A stretch of DNA of 64,000 nt from Siphonodentalium dalli (taxonomy: Eukaryota > Mollusca > Scaphopoda > Gadilida > Siphonodentaliidae): contig CP136068.1 of assembly GCA_032622095.1 (NCBI GenBank), positions 1,361,607 through 1,425,606 on the forward strand. The letters run 5' to 3'. The translations under genes were made by a program, and so were the position numbers. The notes below the pieces were generated by a model. The model did not search any database. It had not been told where the DNA came from and saw only the letters and a list, made by a program, of their open reading frames with translations. This document shows, piece by piece, positions 14,954-25,949 of the stretch; positions within the stretch are counted from its first letter, which is position 1; every line of letters starts with the position of its first letter.

Positions 14954-16032
14954 GGAATTATAAACCATAGGGGGTGTTATGGAGGGAATTATAAACCATA
15001 GGGGGTGTTATGGAGGGAATTATAAACCATAGTGGGGTGTTATGGAGGGAATTATAAACCATAGTGGGTGTTATGTACGGAATTATAAACCATAGTGGGT
15101 GTTATGTACGGAATTATAAACCATAGTGGGTGTTATGTACGGAATTATAAACCATAGGGGGTGTTATGGTTGGAATTATAAACCATAGTGGGTGTTATGT
15201 ACGGAATTATAAACCATAGGGGGTGTTATGTACGGAATTATAAACCATAGTGGGTGTTATGTACGGAATTATAAACCATAGTGGGTGTTATGGAGGGAAT
15301 TATAAACCATAGGGGGTGTTATGTACGGGAATTATAAACCATAGTGGGTGTTATGTACGGAATTATAAACCATAGTGGGTGTTATGTACGGAATTATAAA
15401 CCATAGGGGGTGTTATGTACGGAATTATAAACCATAGTGGGTGTTATGTACGGAATTATAAACCATAGGGGGTGTTATGTACGGAATTATAAACCATAGT
15501 GGGTGTTATGTACGGAATTATAAACCATAGTGGGTGTTATGGATGGAATTATAAACCATAGGGGGTGTTATGGAGGGAATTATAAACCATAGGGGGTGTT
15601 ATGGAGGGAATTATAAACCATAGTGGGGTGTTATGGAGGGAATTATAAACCATAGTGGGTGTTATGTACGGAATTATAAACCATAGTGGGTGTTATGTAC
15701 GGAATTATAAACCATAGTGGGTGTTATGTACGGAATTATAAACCATAGGGGGTGTTATGGTTGGAATTATAAACCATAGTGGGTGTTATGTACGGAATTA
15801 TAAACCATAGGGGGTGTTATGTACGGAATTATAAACCATAGTGGGTGTTATGTACGGAATTATAAACCATAGTGGGTGTTATGGAGGGAATTATAAACCA
15901 TAGGGGGTGTTATGTACGGGAATTATAAACCATAGTGGGTGTTATGTACGGAATTATAAACCATAGTGGGTGTTATGTACGGAATTATAAACCATAGGGG
16001 GTGTTATGTACGGAATTATAAACCATAGTGGG
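14954..16032 (+). repeat. 591-bp tandem duplication in the array
   Basis: Two stretches, about 14,954-15,441 and 15,545-16,032, match at an offset of 591 bp (19 units). Both contain a rare GTTGG ending (15,168 and 15,759) and a rare TACGGG ending with an extra G (15,323 and 15,914). These two independent rare markers at the same offset make chance agreement unlikely. The remaining ~100 bp of each period differ in unit types. Confidence 0.82.
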
Positions 16033-16559
16033 GTGTTATGGAGGGAATTATAAACCATAGTGGGTGTTATGTACGGAATTATAAACCATAGTGGGTGTTA
16101 TGTACGGAATTATAAACCATAGGGGGTGTTATGTACGGAATTATAAACCATAGTGGGGTGTTATGGAGGGAATTATAAACCATAGTGGGTGTTATGTACG
16201 GAATTATAAACCATAGGGGGTGTTATGTACGGAATTATAAACCATAGGGGGTGTTATGTACGGAATTATAAACCATAGGGGGTGTTATGGAGGGAATTAT
16301 AAACCATAGTGGGTGTTATGTACGGAATTATAAACCATAGTGGGTGTTATGGAGGGAATTATAAACCATAGGGGGTGTTATGTACGGAATTATAAACCAT
16401 AGTGGGTGTTATGTACGGAATTATAAACCATAGTGGGTGTTATGTACGGAATTATAAACCATAGGGGGTGTTATGTACGGAATTATAAACCATAGTGGGG
16501 TGTTATGTACGGAATTATAAACCATAGTGGGTGTTATGTACGGAATTATAAACCATAGG

Positions 16560-16835
16560 GGGTGTTATGTACGGAATTATAAACCATAGGGGGTGTTATG
16601 GATGGAATTATAAACCATAGGGGGTGTTATGGAGGGAATTATAAACCATAGGGGGTGTTATGGAGGGAATTATAAACCATAGGGGGTGTTATGGAGGGAA
16701 TTATAAACCATAGGGGGTGTTATGTACGGAATTATAAACCATAGGGGGTGTTATGGATGGAATTATAAACCATAGGGGGTGTTATGGAGGGAATTATAAA
16801 CCATAGGGGGTGTTATGGAGGGAATTATAAACCAT
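16560..16835 (+). repeat. Five-unit block repeated, 155 bp
   Basis: The order TACGG, GATGG, GAGGG, GAGGG, GAGGG, all with GGGGG runs, occurs and then begins again after 155 bp. It is a short local duplication; the second copy is incomplete. Confidence 0.55.
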
Positions 16836-19486
16836 AGTGGGTGTTATGTACGGAATTATAAACCATAGGGGGGTGTTATGTACGGAATTATAAACCATAG
16901 TGGGGTGTTATGTACGGAATTATAAACCATAGGGGGTGTTATGTACGGAATTATAAACCATAGTGGGGTGTTATGTACGGAATTATAAACCATAGTGGGG
17001 TGTTATGTACGGAATTATAAACCATAGGGGGTGTTATGTACGGAATTATAAACCATAGTGGGTGTTATGGAGGGAATTATAAACCATAGTGGGGTGTTAT
17101 GTACGGAATTATAAACCATAGTGGGTGTTATGGATGGAATTATAAACCATAGTGGGGTGTTATGTACGGAATTATAAACCATAGTGGGTGTTATGGATGG
17201 AATTATAAACCATAGTGGGTGTTATGGATGGAATTATAAACCATAGGGGGTGTTATGGAGGGAATTATAAACCATAGGGGGTGTTATGTACGGAATTATA
17301 AACCATAGGGGGTGTTATGGAGGGAATTATAAACCATAGTGGGTGTTATGTACGGAATTATAAACCATAGTGGGTGTTATGGAGGGAATTATAAACCATA
17401 GTGGGTGTTATGGAGGGAATTATAAACCATAGTGGGTGTTATGTACGGAATTATAAACCATAGTGGGTGTTATGTACGGAATTATAAACCATAGTGGGGT
17501 GTTATGGAGGGAATTATAAACCATAGGGGGTGTTATGTACGGAATTATAAACCATAGTGGGTGTTATGTACGGAATTATAAACCATAGTGGGGTGTTATG
17601 TACGGAATTATAAACCATAGTGGGTGTTATGTACGGAATTATAAACCATAGTGGGTGTTATGGAGGGAATTATAAACCATAGTGGGGTGTTATGTACGGA
17701 ATTATAAACCATAGTGGGTGTTATGGAGGGAATTATAAACCATAGTGGGGTGTTATGTACGGAATTATAAACCATAGTGGGGTGTTATGTACGGAATTAT
17801 AAACCATAGGGGGTGTTATGTACGGAATTATAAACCATAGGGGGTGTTATGTACGGAATTATAAACCATAGTGGGGTGTTATGGTGGGAATTATAAACCA
17901 TAGGGGGTGTTATGTACGGAATTATAAACCATAGGGGGTGTTATGTACGGAATTATAAACCATAGTGGGGTGTTATGTACGGAATTATAAACCATAGGGG
18001 GTGTTATGTACGGAATTATAAACCATAGTGGGGTGTTATGTACGGAATTATAAACCATAGTGGGGTGTTATGTACGGAATTATAAACCATAGGGGGTGTT
18101 ATGTACGGAATTATAAACCATAGTGGGGTGTTATGTACGGAATTATAAACCATAGGGGGTGTTATGTACGGAATTATAAACCATAGTGGGGTGTTATGTA
18201 CGGAATTATAAACCATAGTGGGGTGTTATGTACGGAATTATAAACCATAGGGGGTGTTATGTACGGAATTATAAACCATAGTGGGTGTTATGTACGGAAT
18301 TATAAACCATAGGGGGGTGTTATGTACGGAATTATAAACCATAGTGGGGTGTTATGTACGGAATTATAAACCATAGGGGGTGTTATGTACGGAATTATAA
18401 ACCATAGGGGGTGTTATGGAGGGAATTATAAACCATAGGGGGTGTTATGGTGGGAATTATAAACCATAGTGGGTGTTATGGAGGGAATTATAAACCATAG
18501 TGGGGTGTTATGTACGGAATTATAAACCATAGGGGGTGTTATGGTGGGAATTATAAACCATAGTGGGTGTTATGGAGGGAATTATAAACCATAGGGGGGT
18601 GTTATGTACGGAATTATAAACCATAGGGGGTGTTATGGTGGGAATTATAAACCATAGTGGGGTGTTATGTACGGAATTATAAACCATAGTGGGGTGTTAT
18701 GTACGGAATTATAAACCATAGGGGGGTGTTATGTACGGAATTATAAACCATAGTGGGGTGTTATGTACGGAATTATAAACCATAGTGGGGTGTTATGGTG
18801 GGAATTATAAACCATAGGGGGTGTTATGTACGGAATTATAAACCATAGGGGGTGTTATGTACGGAATTATAAACCATAGGGGGGTGTTATGGAGGGAATT
18901 ATAAACCATAGTGGGGTGTTATGTACAGAATTATAAACCATAGTGGGGTGTTATGGAGGGAATTATAAACCATAGTGGGGTGTTATGTACGGAATTATAA
19001 ACCATAGTGGGGTGTTATGTACGGAATTATAAACCATAGTGGGGTGTTATGTACGGAATTATAAACCATAGTGGGGTGTTATGTACGGAATTATAAACCA
19101 TAGTGGGGTGTTATGTACGGAATTATAAACCATAGGGGGGTGTTATGTACGGAATTATAAACCATAGGGGGTGTTATGTACGGAATTATAAACCATAGTG
19201 GGGTGTTATGTACGGAATTATAAACCATAGTGGGGTGTTATGTACGGAATTATAAACCATAGTGGGGTGTTATGTACGGAATTATAAACCATAGGGGGTG
19301 TTATGTACGGAATTATAAACCATAGTGGGGTGTTATGTACGGAATTATAAACCATAGTGGGGTGTTATGTACGGAATTATAAACCATAGTGGGTGTTATG
19401 GATGGAATTATAAACCATAGTGGGGTGTTATGTACGGAATTATAAACCATAGGGGGTGTTATGGATGGAATTATAAACCATAGTGG

Positions 19487-20071
19487 TCGTGCACTTAACT
19501 CCCGAAACCATATATGAAATAACAGATTGCTTTATATCTGTTATAGACCAGAGGTGTACCTGATGAGCTGCTGTGGCCAAACATTTTTTTATAGGACCAA
19601 CTTTTGGTACAAAAATATGATTTCGGAACGGACTTAGTAAACATTTTCCAAACAATTGATTCCTTCTGTGTTATCAAGCTAGTACGATAAGTCAAAAAAT
19701 AAACACTCAAAAAATAAACACTCAAATACAGTAAATATGACATGTTTACATAGCTCCACATATCAACACCACTTTAGAAACAGGGCCCGTTAACCAACAA
19801 ACCATTTAACTTATGGATGGTTGATTGTATACCTGTATGTGGGATGGCCCACGTTTTTGTCTGCTATCACGATAACAAATTGTATGCATGGGAACTTTGA
19901 ACACAATCCCAGCCGATGTACCCTATACACATAACTGTTATATACTCTATATAATTTATAAAGAGCGTTTACCATATCATATGTATAGGTTTGTATTTAA
20001 TTACTTACTGACAACAGCCCTATATATCATGACAAATATAAAATAGGCTAGTTGTCGTGTGATATATAGAT
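19487..20071. other. Insert, left unique segment
   Basis: AT-rich sequence without recognised genes. It holds two overlapping minus-strand open frames (71 codons at 19,440-19,655 and 88 codons at 19,495-19,761). The first ends inside the satellite, and neither shows a domain I know, so I do not call them genes. The only internal structure noted is a 15-bp direct repeat at 19,692-19,726. Confidence 0.6.
19692..19726 (+). repeat. 15-bp direct repeat, 2.3 copies
   Basis: TCAAAAAATAAACAC occurs at 19,692-19,706 and again at 19,707-19,721, followed by a partial TCAAA. A simple slippage-type duplication in A-rich DNA. Confidence 0.9.
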
Positions 20072-20079
20072 ACTTACTG

Positions 20080-20091
20080 TATACATGTATA
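20080..20091. repeat. 12-bp perfect palindrome
   Basis: TATACATGTATA is its own reverse complement. A shorter ACATGTAT recurs at the matching place before the second internal repeat (about 20,702-20,709), which suggests the internal duplication may begin here rather than at the better-conserved point near 20,103. Such palindromes are common in some invertebrate genomes; no function is claimed. Confidence 0.85.
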
Positions 20092-20288
20092 GCCAAAGCT
20101 ACTGCATTATATAAAGAGTGGTTTATCTATGATTTATTTTATACGGGATTTATGGGTACCGCGGTAATCAGACAACGGGACCTCCCTTGGTCAAGGAAAC
20201 GAAATAACCTTCCACGATAATGTGTGGATAATTCGATAATTGAAAATTTTCAGTGTTGGTATCTTTTAATAAGTATATGAAGTGAAAA

Positions 20289-20310
20289 CATTCATACCCA
20301 AGTATGAATG
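20289..20310. repeat. 9-bp hairpin in internal repeat copy 1
   Basis: CATTCATAC, loop CCAA, GTATGAATG: a perfect 9-bp stem with a 4-nt loop. The identical hairpin occurs in copy 2 at 20,922-20,943. Confidence 0.9.
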
Positions 20311-20446
20311 ATTATGGTTTGCATATGCGTACATGTTAAACGCACTTATTTTACAAAGTCGGGAACTCCAGGCCCCAAAATATGCAAACAAGTAAACACG
20401 CACGTATGCATATAATTTAAATAGCTTTATTTGTTATAAATATTGC

Positions 20447-20461
20447 GGACTCCAACAGTCC
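20447..20461. repeat. 5-bp hairpin GGACT/AGTCC, copy 1
   Basis: GGACT, loop CCAAC, AGTCC. The same 15 bases occur in copy 2 at 21,080-21,094. A short stem; its significance rests mainly on conservation between the copies. Confidence 0.75.
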
Positions 20462-20527
20462 AACTCCATGCACGCATATAATACGCTAATATATATTTAA
20501 TACAATGTAGGATAACGTTTTGTGGCC

Positions 20528-20540
20528 GACATTCAATGTC
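20528..20540. repeat. Inverted repeat GACATT-C-AATGTC, copy 1
   Basis: A perfect 6-bp inverted repeat around a single C, embedded in a conserved stretch GGCCGACATTCAATGTCTGC. The same element is at 21,165-21,177 in copy 2. It could be a protein-binding dyad or a chance palindrome; the sequence alone does not decide. Confidence 0.8.
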
Positions 20541-20921
20541 TGCCATTTAGTCAGTCCGCCCGTCCGTCCGTTTGTGTCTGTTTTCCGCGATAGATTTGTA
20601 TGTCTCACCTGGATGTCATTAGTATGTGTATACCGATATTTAATATGGAAAATACACATATATGATAACGCATGTTGTCTTATCTTGTAAAAATGCTTAC
20701 TACATGTATCAGCTTTGTTTCCCAGACTGTTAAGCTATACTGCATTATATATAAAGAGTGGTTCATCTATGAGTTATTTATTTTTATACGGGATTTATAG
20801 GTAATCAAACAACGGGACCTCCCTTGGTCAAAGAAACGAAATAACCTTCCACGATAGTGTGTGGATTATTCGATAATTAATTGTCTATGTTGATATCTTT
20901 TAATGAGTATATGGAGTGAAA

Positions 20922-20943
20922 CATTCATACCCAAGTATGAATG
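20922..20943. repeat. 9-bp hairpin in internal repeat copy 2
   Basis: CATTCATAC, loop CCAA, GTATGAATG, identical to the copy-1 hairpin although the bases immediately around it differ between copies. Confidence 0.9.
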
Positions 20944-21079
20944 GTTATGGTTTGTATATGCGTACATGATAAACGCACTTGTTTTACAAAGACGGGAACT
21001 TCAGGCATAAAAAATACAAGCAGGTAAACACGCACATATATGCATATAATTAAATAGCGTTAATTGTTATAAATATTGC

Positions 21080-21094
21080 GGACTCCAACAGTCC
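21080..21094. repeat. 5-bp hairpin GGACT/AGTCC, copy 2
   Basis: Same stem and loop as 20,447-20,461. Confidence 0.75.
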
Positions 21095-21164
21095 AACTCA
21101 TTGCACGCATAAAAGACGCTAATACATATATTTAATATATAATGTAGGATAACGTTTTGTGGCC

Positions 21165-21177
21165 GACATTCAATGTC
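21165..21177. repeat. Inverted repeat GACATT-C-AATGTC, copy 2
   Basis: Identical to 20,528-20,540, at an offset of 637 bp. Confidence 0.8.
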
Positions 21178-21304
21178 TGCCGTTTAGTCAGTCCGCCCGT
21201 CCGCCTGTTTGCGTCTGTTTTCCGCGAGAGATTTTTATGTCTCACCTGTATGCCATAATTTATGTATACTATATTTAATATGTAAAATACGCATATGATA
21301 ACGC

Positions 21305-21680
21305 GGAAATATGTAAAATATAGGAATGTATGCGCCCGATGCGATCTCGGTGGATTCCGATAACTCCCGCTAACAACAAGGGCACCTCCGATGTTTATGT
21401 AAACAATATAACCTGACTACGACTGTTGTTGAATTTATAGTTGTAAATTTTGGGCTTTGTAAGTGTATACCATCGTGTAATCAATTCATGATATTCAGGA
21501 TTCTCTACAATTTTATTTACACTAATTTTATTTTTGACTGGCTAAAACTGCTCCTACGGCAGACTGTCTGTTCATCATTAGCATAATATAAGCTTCCGGT
21601 GAGCAAGGCGGGGTACCTTGTTTGTGGGCCCAGGACACTGTGGCATCACCTGCTCATTCTGTATATGGGCTCTATAAAAC
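21305..21680 (+). other. Insert, 3-prime segment (possible LINE/SINE tail)
   Basis: Unique sequence after the second internal repeat, with no coding frame recognised. The last ~90 bases are more GC-rich than the rest. They include CAAGG-(7 nt)-CCTTG at 21,604-21,620, a short stem, and end GTATATGGGCTCTATAAAAC just before the A-run. A short stem plus a TATAAA-type ending next to a simple tail resembles the 3-prime ends of many LINEs and their SINE partners. That resemblance is an inference; I cannot name a family, and no AATAAA signal is seen close to the tail. Confidence 0.45.
21604..21620. repeat. Short stem near the 3-prime end of the insert
   Basis: CAAGG and CCTTG pair around a 7-nt loop (CGGGGTA). 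In a transcript of the insert this would sit about 60 nt before the poly(A) run. Short, so weak on its own. Confidence 0.5.
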
Positions 21681-21693
21681 AAAAAAAAAAAAA
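21681..21693 (+). other. A13 tail of the insertion
   Basis: Thirteen consecutive A, directly followed by CCATAG of the resumed satellite. Up to three of the A may belong to the satellite unit (ATAAACC). It marks the 3-prime end of the insert and sets its orientation as plus strand. Confidence 0.85.
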
Positions 21694-22229
21694 CCATAGG
21701 GGGTGTTATGTACGGAATTATAAACCATAGTGGGTGTTATGTACGGAATTATAAACCATAGTGGGGTGTTATGGTGGGAATTATAAACCATAGTGGGGTG
21801 TTATGGAGGGAATTATAAACCATAGTGGGGTGTTATGTACGGAATTATAAACCATAGTGGGTGTTATGTACGGAATTATAAACCATAGTGGGGTGTTATG
21901 GAGGGAATTATAAACCATAGTGGGGTGTTATGGAGGGAATTATAAACCATAGTGGGGTGTTATGGATGGGAATTATAAACCATAGTGGGTGTTATGTACG
22001 GAATTATAAACCATAGTGGGTGTTATGGATGGGAATTATAAACCATAGTGGGTGTTATGTACGGAATTATAAACCATAGTGGGTGTTATGTACGGAATTA
22101 TAAACCATAGGGGGGTGTTATGTACGGAATTATAAACCATAGTGGGTGTTATGGAGGGAATTATAAACCATAGTGGGTGTTATGTACGGAATTATAAACC
22201 ATAGGGGGTGTTATGTACGGAATTATAAA

Positions 22230-22670
22230 CCATAGGGGGGTGTTATGTACGGAATTATAAACCATAGGGGGTGTTATGTACGGAATTATAAACCATAGTG
22301 GGGTGTTATGTACGGAATTATAAACCATAGGGGGTGTTATGTACGGAATTATAAACCATAGGGGGTGTTATGTACGGAATTATAAACCATAGTGGGGTGT
22401 TATGGATGGAATTATAAACCATAGGGGGTGTTATGGATGGGAATTATAAACCATAGTGGGGTGTTATGGATGGAATTATAAACCATAGTGGGTGTTATGT
22501 ACGGAATTATAAACCATAGGGGGTGTTATGTACGGAATTATAAACCATAGGGGGTGTTATGTACGGAATTATAAACCATAGGGGGTGTTATGTACGGAAT
22601 TATAAACCATAGTGGGGTGTTATGGATGGAATTATAAACCATAGGGGGTGTTATGGATGGGAATTATAAA
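22230..22670 (+). repeat. Tandem 7-unit block, offset 220 bp
   Basis: A run of TACGG units followed by GTGGGG-GATGG and GGGGG-GATGGG (around 22,391-22,441) recurs 220 bp later (around 22,611-22,661). The first units right of the insert are therefore locally duplicated. Confidence 0.75.
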
Positions 22671-23059
22671 CCATAGGGGGTGTTATGGTGGGAATTATAA
22701 ACCATAGTGGGTGTTATGGTGGGAATTATAAACCATAGGGGGTGTTATGGATGGAATTATAAACCATAGGGGGGTGTTATGGAGGGAATTATAAACCATA
22801 GGGGGTGTTATGGAGGGAATTATAAACCATAGTGGGTGTTATGTACGGAATTATAAACCATAGGGGGTGTTATGGAGGGAATTATAAACCATAGGGGGTG
22901 TTATGTACGGAATTATAAACCATAGTGGGTGTTATGTACGGAATTATAAACCATAGGGGGGTGTTATGTACGGAATTATAAACCATAGTGGGTGTTATGT
23001 ACGGAATTATAAACCATAGTGGGGTGTTATGTACGGAATTATAAACCATAGGGGGTGTT

Positions 23060-23590
23060 ATGGAGGGAATTATAAACCATAGGGGGTGTTATGGAGGGAA
23101 TTATAAACCATAGGGGGGTGTTATGGAGGGAATTATAAACCATAGTGGGGTGTTATGGAGGGAATTATAAACCATAGTGGGTGTTATGTACGGAATTATA
23201 AACCATAGTGGGTGTTATGTACGGAATTATAAACCATAGGGGGTGTTATGGAGGGAATTATAAACCATAGTGGGGTGTTATGGAGGGAATTATAAACCAT
23301 AGTGGGTGTTATGTACGGAATTATAAACCATAGGGGGTGTTATGGAGGGAATTATAAACCATAGGGGGGTGTTATGGAGGGAATTATAAACCATAGTGGG
23401 GTGTTATGGAGGGAATTATAAACCATAGTGGGTGTTATGTACGGAATTATAAACCATAGTGGGTGTTATGTACGGAATTATAAACCATAGGGGGTGTTAT
23501 GGAGGGAATTATAAACCATAGTGGGGTGTTATGGAGGGAATTATAAACCATAGTGGGTGTTATGTACGGAATTATAAACCATAGGGGGGT
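23060..23590 (+). repeat. Tandem 8-unit block, offset 251 bp
   Basis: A unit order with one long-G GAGGG unit (23,111), a GTGGGG-GAGGG unit, two TACGG units and a further GTGGGG unit repeats from about 23,362, an offset of 251 bp. Confidence 0.75.
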
Positions 23591-25949
23591 GTTATGGAGG
23601 GAATTATAAACCATAGTGGGGTGTTATGGAGGGAATTATAAACCATAGTGGGGTGTTATGGATGGAATTATAAACCATAGTGGGTGTTATGTACGGAATT
23701 ATAAACCATAGGGGGTGTTATGTACGGAATTATAAACCATAGTGGGTGTTATGGAGGGAATTATAAACCATAGTGGGTGTTATGGAGGGAATTATAAACC
23801 ATAGGGGGTGTTATGTACGGAATTATAAACCATAGTGGGTGTTATGGAGGGAATTATAAACCATAGTGGGTGTTATGGAGGGAATTATAAACCATAGGGG
23901 GTGTTATGTACGGAATTATAAACCATAGGGGGTGTTATGTACGGAATTATAAACCATAGTGGGTGTTATGGTGGGAATTATAAACCATAGTGGGTGTTAT
24001 GTACGGAATTATAAACCATAGTGGGTGTTATGGAGGGAATTATAAACCATAGTGGGTGTTATGGAGGGAATTATAAACCATAGGGGGTGTTATGTACGGA
24101 ATTATAAACCATAGGGGGTGTTATGTACGGAATTATAAACCATAGGGGGTGTTATGTACGGAATTATAAACCATAGGGGGTGTTATGGAGGGAATTATAA
24201 ACCATAGTGGGTGTTATGTACGGAATTATAAACCATAGTGGGTGTTATGGAGGGAATTATAAACCATAGGGGGTGTTATGTACGGAATTATAAACCATAG
24301 GGGGGTGTTATGTACGGAATTATAAACCATAGGGGGTGTTATGGAGGGAATTATAAACCATAGTGGGTGTTATGTACGGAATTATAAACCATAGGGGGTG
24401 TTATGGATGGGAATTATAAACCATAGTGGGGTGTTATGGAGGGAATTATAAACCATAGTGGGTGTTATGGAGGGAATTATAAACCATAGTGGGTGTTATG
24501 GAGGGAATTATAAACCATAGGGGGTGTTATGTACGGAATTATAAACCATAGTGGGTGTTATGTACGGAATTATAAACCATAGGGGGTGTTATGGATGGAA
24601 TTATAAACCATAGGGGGTGTTATGGAGGGAATTATAAACCATAGGGGGTGTTATGTACGGAATTATAAACCATAGTGGGTGTTATGGAGGGAATTATAAA
24701 CCATAGTGGGTGTTATGTACGGAATTATAAACCATAGGGGGTGTTATGTACGGAATTATAAACCATAGGGGGTGTTATGGAGGGAATTATAAACCATAGG
24801 GGGTGTTATGGTGGGAATTATAAACCATAGTGGGGTGTTATGTACGGAATTATAAACCATAGGGGGGTGTTATGGAGGGAATTATAAACCATAGTGGGTG
24901 TTATGGACGGAATTATAAACCATAGGGGGGTGTTATGTACGGAATTATAAACCATAGTGGGTGTTATGTATGGGAATTATAAACCATAGTGGGGTGTTAT
25001 GGAGGGAATTATAAACCATAGGGGGGTGTTATGTACGGAATTATAAACCATAGTGGGTGTTATGGAGGGAATTATAAAACATAGGGGGTGTTATGGAGGG
25101 AATTATAAACCATAGGGGGGTGTTATGTACGGAATTATAAACCATAGTGGGTGTTATGGAGGGAATTATAAACCATAGTGGGTGTTATGGAGGGAATTAT
25201 AAACCATAGGGGGTGTTATGTACGGAATTATAAACCATAGTGGGTGTTATGGAGGGAATTATAAACCATAGGGGGTGTTATGTACGGAATTATAAACCAT
25301 AGTGGGTGTTATGTACGGAATTATAAACCATAGGGGGTGTTATGTACGGAATTATAAACCATAGTGGGTGTTATGTACGGAATTATAAACCATAGGGGGT
25401 GTTATGTACGGAATTATAAACCATAGTGGGTGTTATGGATGGAATTATAAACCATAGTGGGTGTTATGTACGGAATTATAAACCATAGGGGGTGTTATGT
25501 ACGGAATTATAAACCATAGGGGGTGTTATGTACGGAATTATAAACCATAGGGGGTGTTATGTACGGAATTATAAACCATAGGGGGTGTTATGTACGGAAT
25601 TATAAACCATAGTGGGTGTTATGGAGGGAATTATAAACCATAGGGGGTGTTATGGATGGAATTATAAACCATAGGGGGTGTTATGGAGGGAATTATAAAC
25701 CATAGTGGGTGTTATGGTGGGAATTATAAACCATAGTGGGGTGTTATGGAGGGAATTATAAACCATAGTGGGGTGTTATGGAGGGAATTATAAACCATAG
25801 TGGGTGTTATGTACGGAATTATAAACCATAGTGGGTGTTATGGATGGAATTATAAACCATAGTGGGGTGTTATGGAGGGAATTATAAACCATAGTGGGTG
25901 TTATGGAGGGAATTATAAACCATAGTGGGTGTTATGTACGGAATTATAA

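Larger units (their letters stand above)
1..19486 (+). repeat. 31-32 bp satellite array, left block
   Basis: Uninterrupted head-to-tail units, all in one orientation. Each unit reads AATTATAAACCATAG, then TGGG or GGGG (often one G more), then TGTTATG, then a variable ending: GAGGG, GATGG, GATGGG, GTGGG or TACGG. With the short G-run the unit is 31 bp; an extra G in the run or the GATGGG ending makes it 32, and both together make 33. Two features vary independently from unit to unit, the G-run and the ending, so neighbours are seldom runs of one identical type. The first base is already inside a unit, so the true left edge lies outside the window. The last unit stops after AATTATAAACCATAGTGG at 19,486. 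At about 31.4 bp per unit this block holds roughly 620 units. No gene is visible in it. I do not recognise the family by name. Confidence 0.98.
20103..20671 (+). repeat. Insert internal direct repeat, copy 1
   Basis: It aligns with 20,741-21,304 almost end to end, starting at TGCATTATAT and ending at ATGATAACGC. Anchors shared by both copies include ACGGGACCTCCCTTGGTCAA, AACCTTCCACGATA, AACATTCATACCCAAGTATG, GCGGACTCCAACAGTCCAAC and GGCCGACATTCAATGTCTGC. The offset stays at 633-638 bp, so there are only small indels; identity looks roughly 80-85% by eye. A weaker match may extend left to about 20,072. It contains a GTCCG-rich stretch (20,554-20,570) and three inverted repeats. No coding frame was recognised. 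Confidence 0.9.
20741..21304 (+). repeat. Insert internal direct repeat, copy 2
   Basis: The second copy of the ~570-bp internal repeat, separated from copy 1 by about 69 bp (20,672-20,740). Compared with copy 1 it lacks the GGTACCGC stretch (20,155-20,162) and has scattered substitutions, yet all three inverted repeats are intact. The divergence shows that the duplication is old relative to the near-identical duplications in the satellite. It probably predates the insertion, in which case the element arrived already carrying the repeat. Confidence 0.9.
19484..21693 (+). mobile_element. Non-coding A-tailed insertion splitting the satellite (retroelement-like)
   Basis: This is the only non-satellite DNA in the window: about 2.2 kb, AT-rich, starting around TGGTCGTGCAC and ending in a run of 13 A. 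The satellite stops at unit base 18 and resumes at unit base 7, so AAACCATAG is present on both sides (19,475-19,483 and 21,691-21,699). That is what a 9-bp target-site duplication would look like, although every unit carries these bases. On the minus strand the site reads GGTTT then ATAATT; a nick there would leave a T-ending primer able to pair with a poly(A) tail, as in target-primed reverse transcription. No reverse transcriptase, tRNA-type promoter or LTR pair was recognised. It could be a truncated LINE 3-prime region, a large SINE-like or composite element, or a retrocopy of a non-coding RNA. The two small minus-strand open frames at its left end look non-coding. Confidence 0.6.
6451..25640 (+). 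repeat. TACGG-rich (CpG- and GTAC-bearing) satellite domain
   Basis: Units ending TGTTATGTACGG are frequent through this stretch and the commonest type from about 10.1 kb to the insert, often paired with the GTGGGG run. They occur at lower density elsewhere in the first 32 kb. TACGG is the only common ending with a CpG, and it also creates GTAC. The domain lies on both sides of the 2.2-kb insert, which suggests the insert landed in an array already of this type. Edges are gradual and the coordinates approximate. Occasional GTATGG units (near 10,747 and 12,005) look like C-to-T changes of TACGG. Confidence 0.8.

Noticed and set aside
19440-19761. Two minus-strand frames of 71 and 88 codons at the left end of the insert
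   Set aside because: They overlap each other in different frames, one ends with satellite-derived residues, no domain is recognisable, and the AT-rich context is non-coding in character.
21340-21360. tRNA-type B box (GGTGGATTCCGATAAC) marking a tRNA-derived SINE
   Set aside because: It departs from the GGTTCGANTCC consensus and I found no matching A box at suitable spacing.
19484-21693. LTR retrotransposon or solo LTR
   Set aside because: The direct copies are internal, diverged and not terminal; there are no matched TG...CA ends, and the A-run end fits a non-LTR process better.
19484-21693. Helitron or terminal-inverted-repeat DNA transposon
   Set aside because: No matching inverted ends were seen, and the 3-prime end is a poly(A) run rather than a hairpin followed by CTRR.
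19475-21699. AAACCATAG as a proven target-site duplication
   Set aside because: The same bases occur in every satellite unit, so their presence on both sides is expected even without duplication; it is kept only as compatible evidence.
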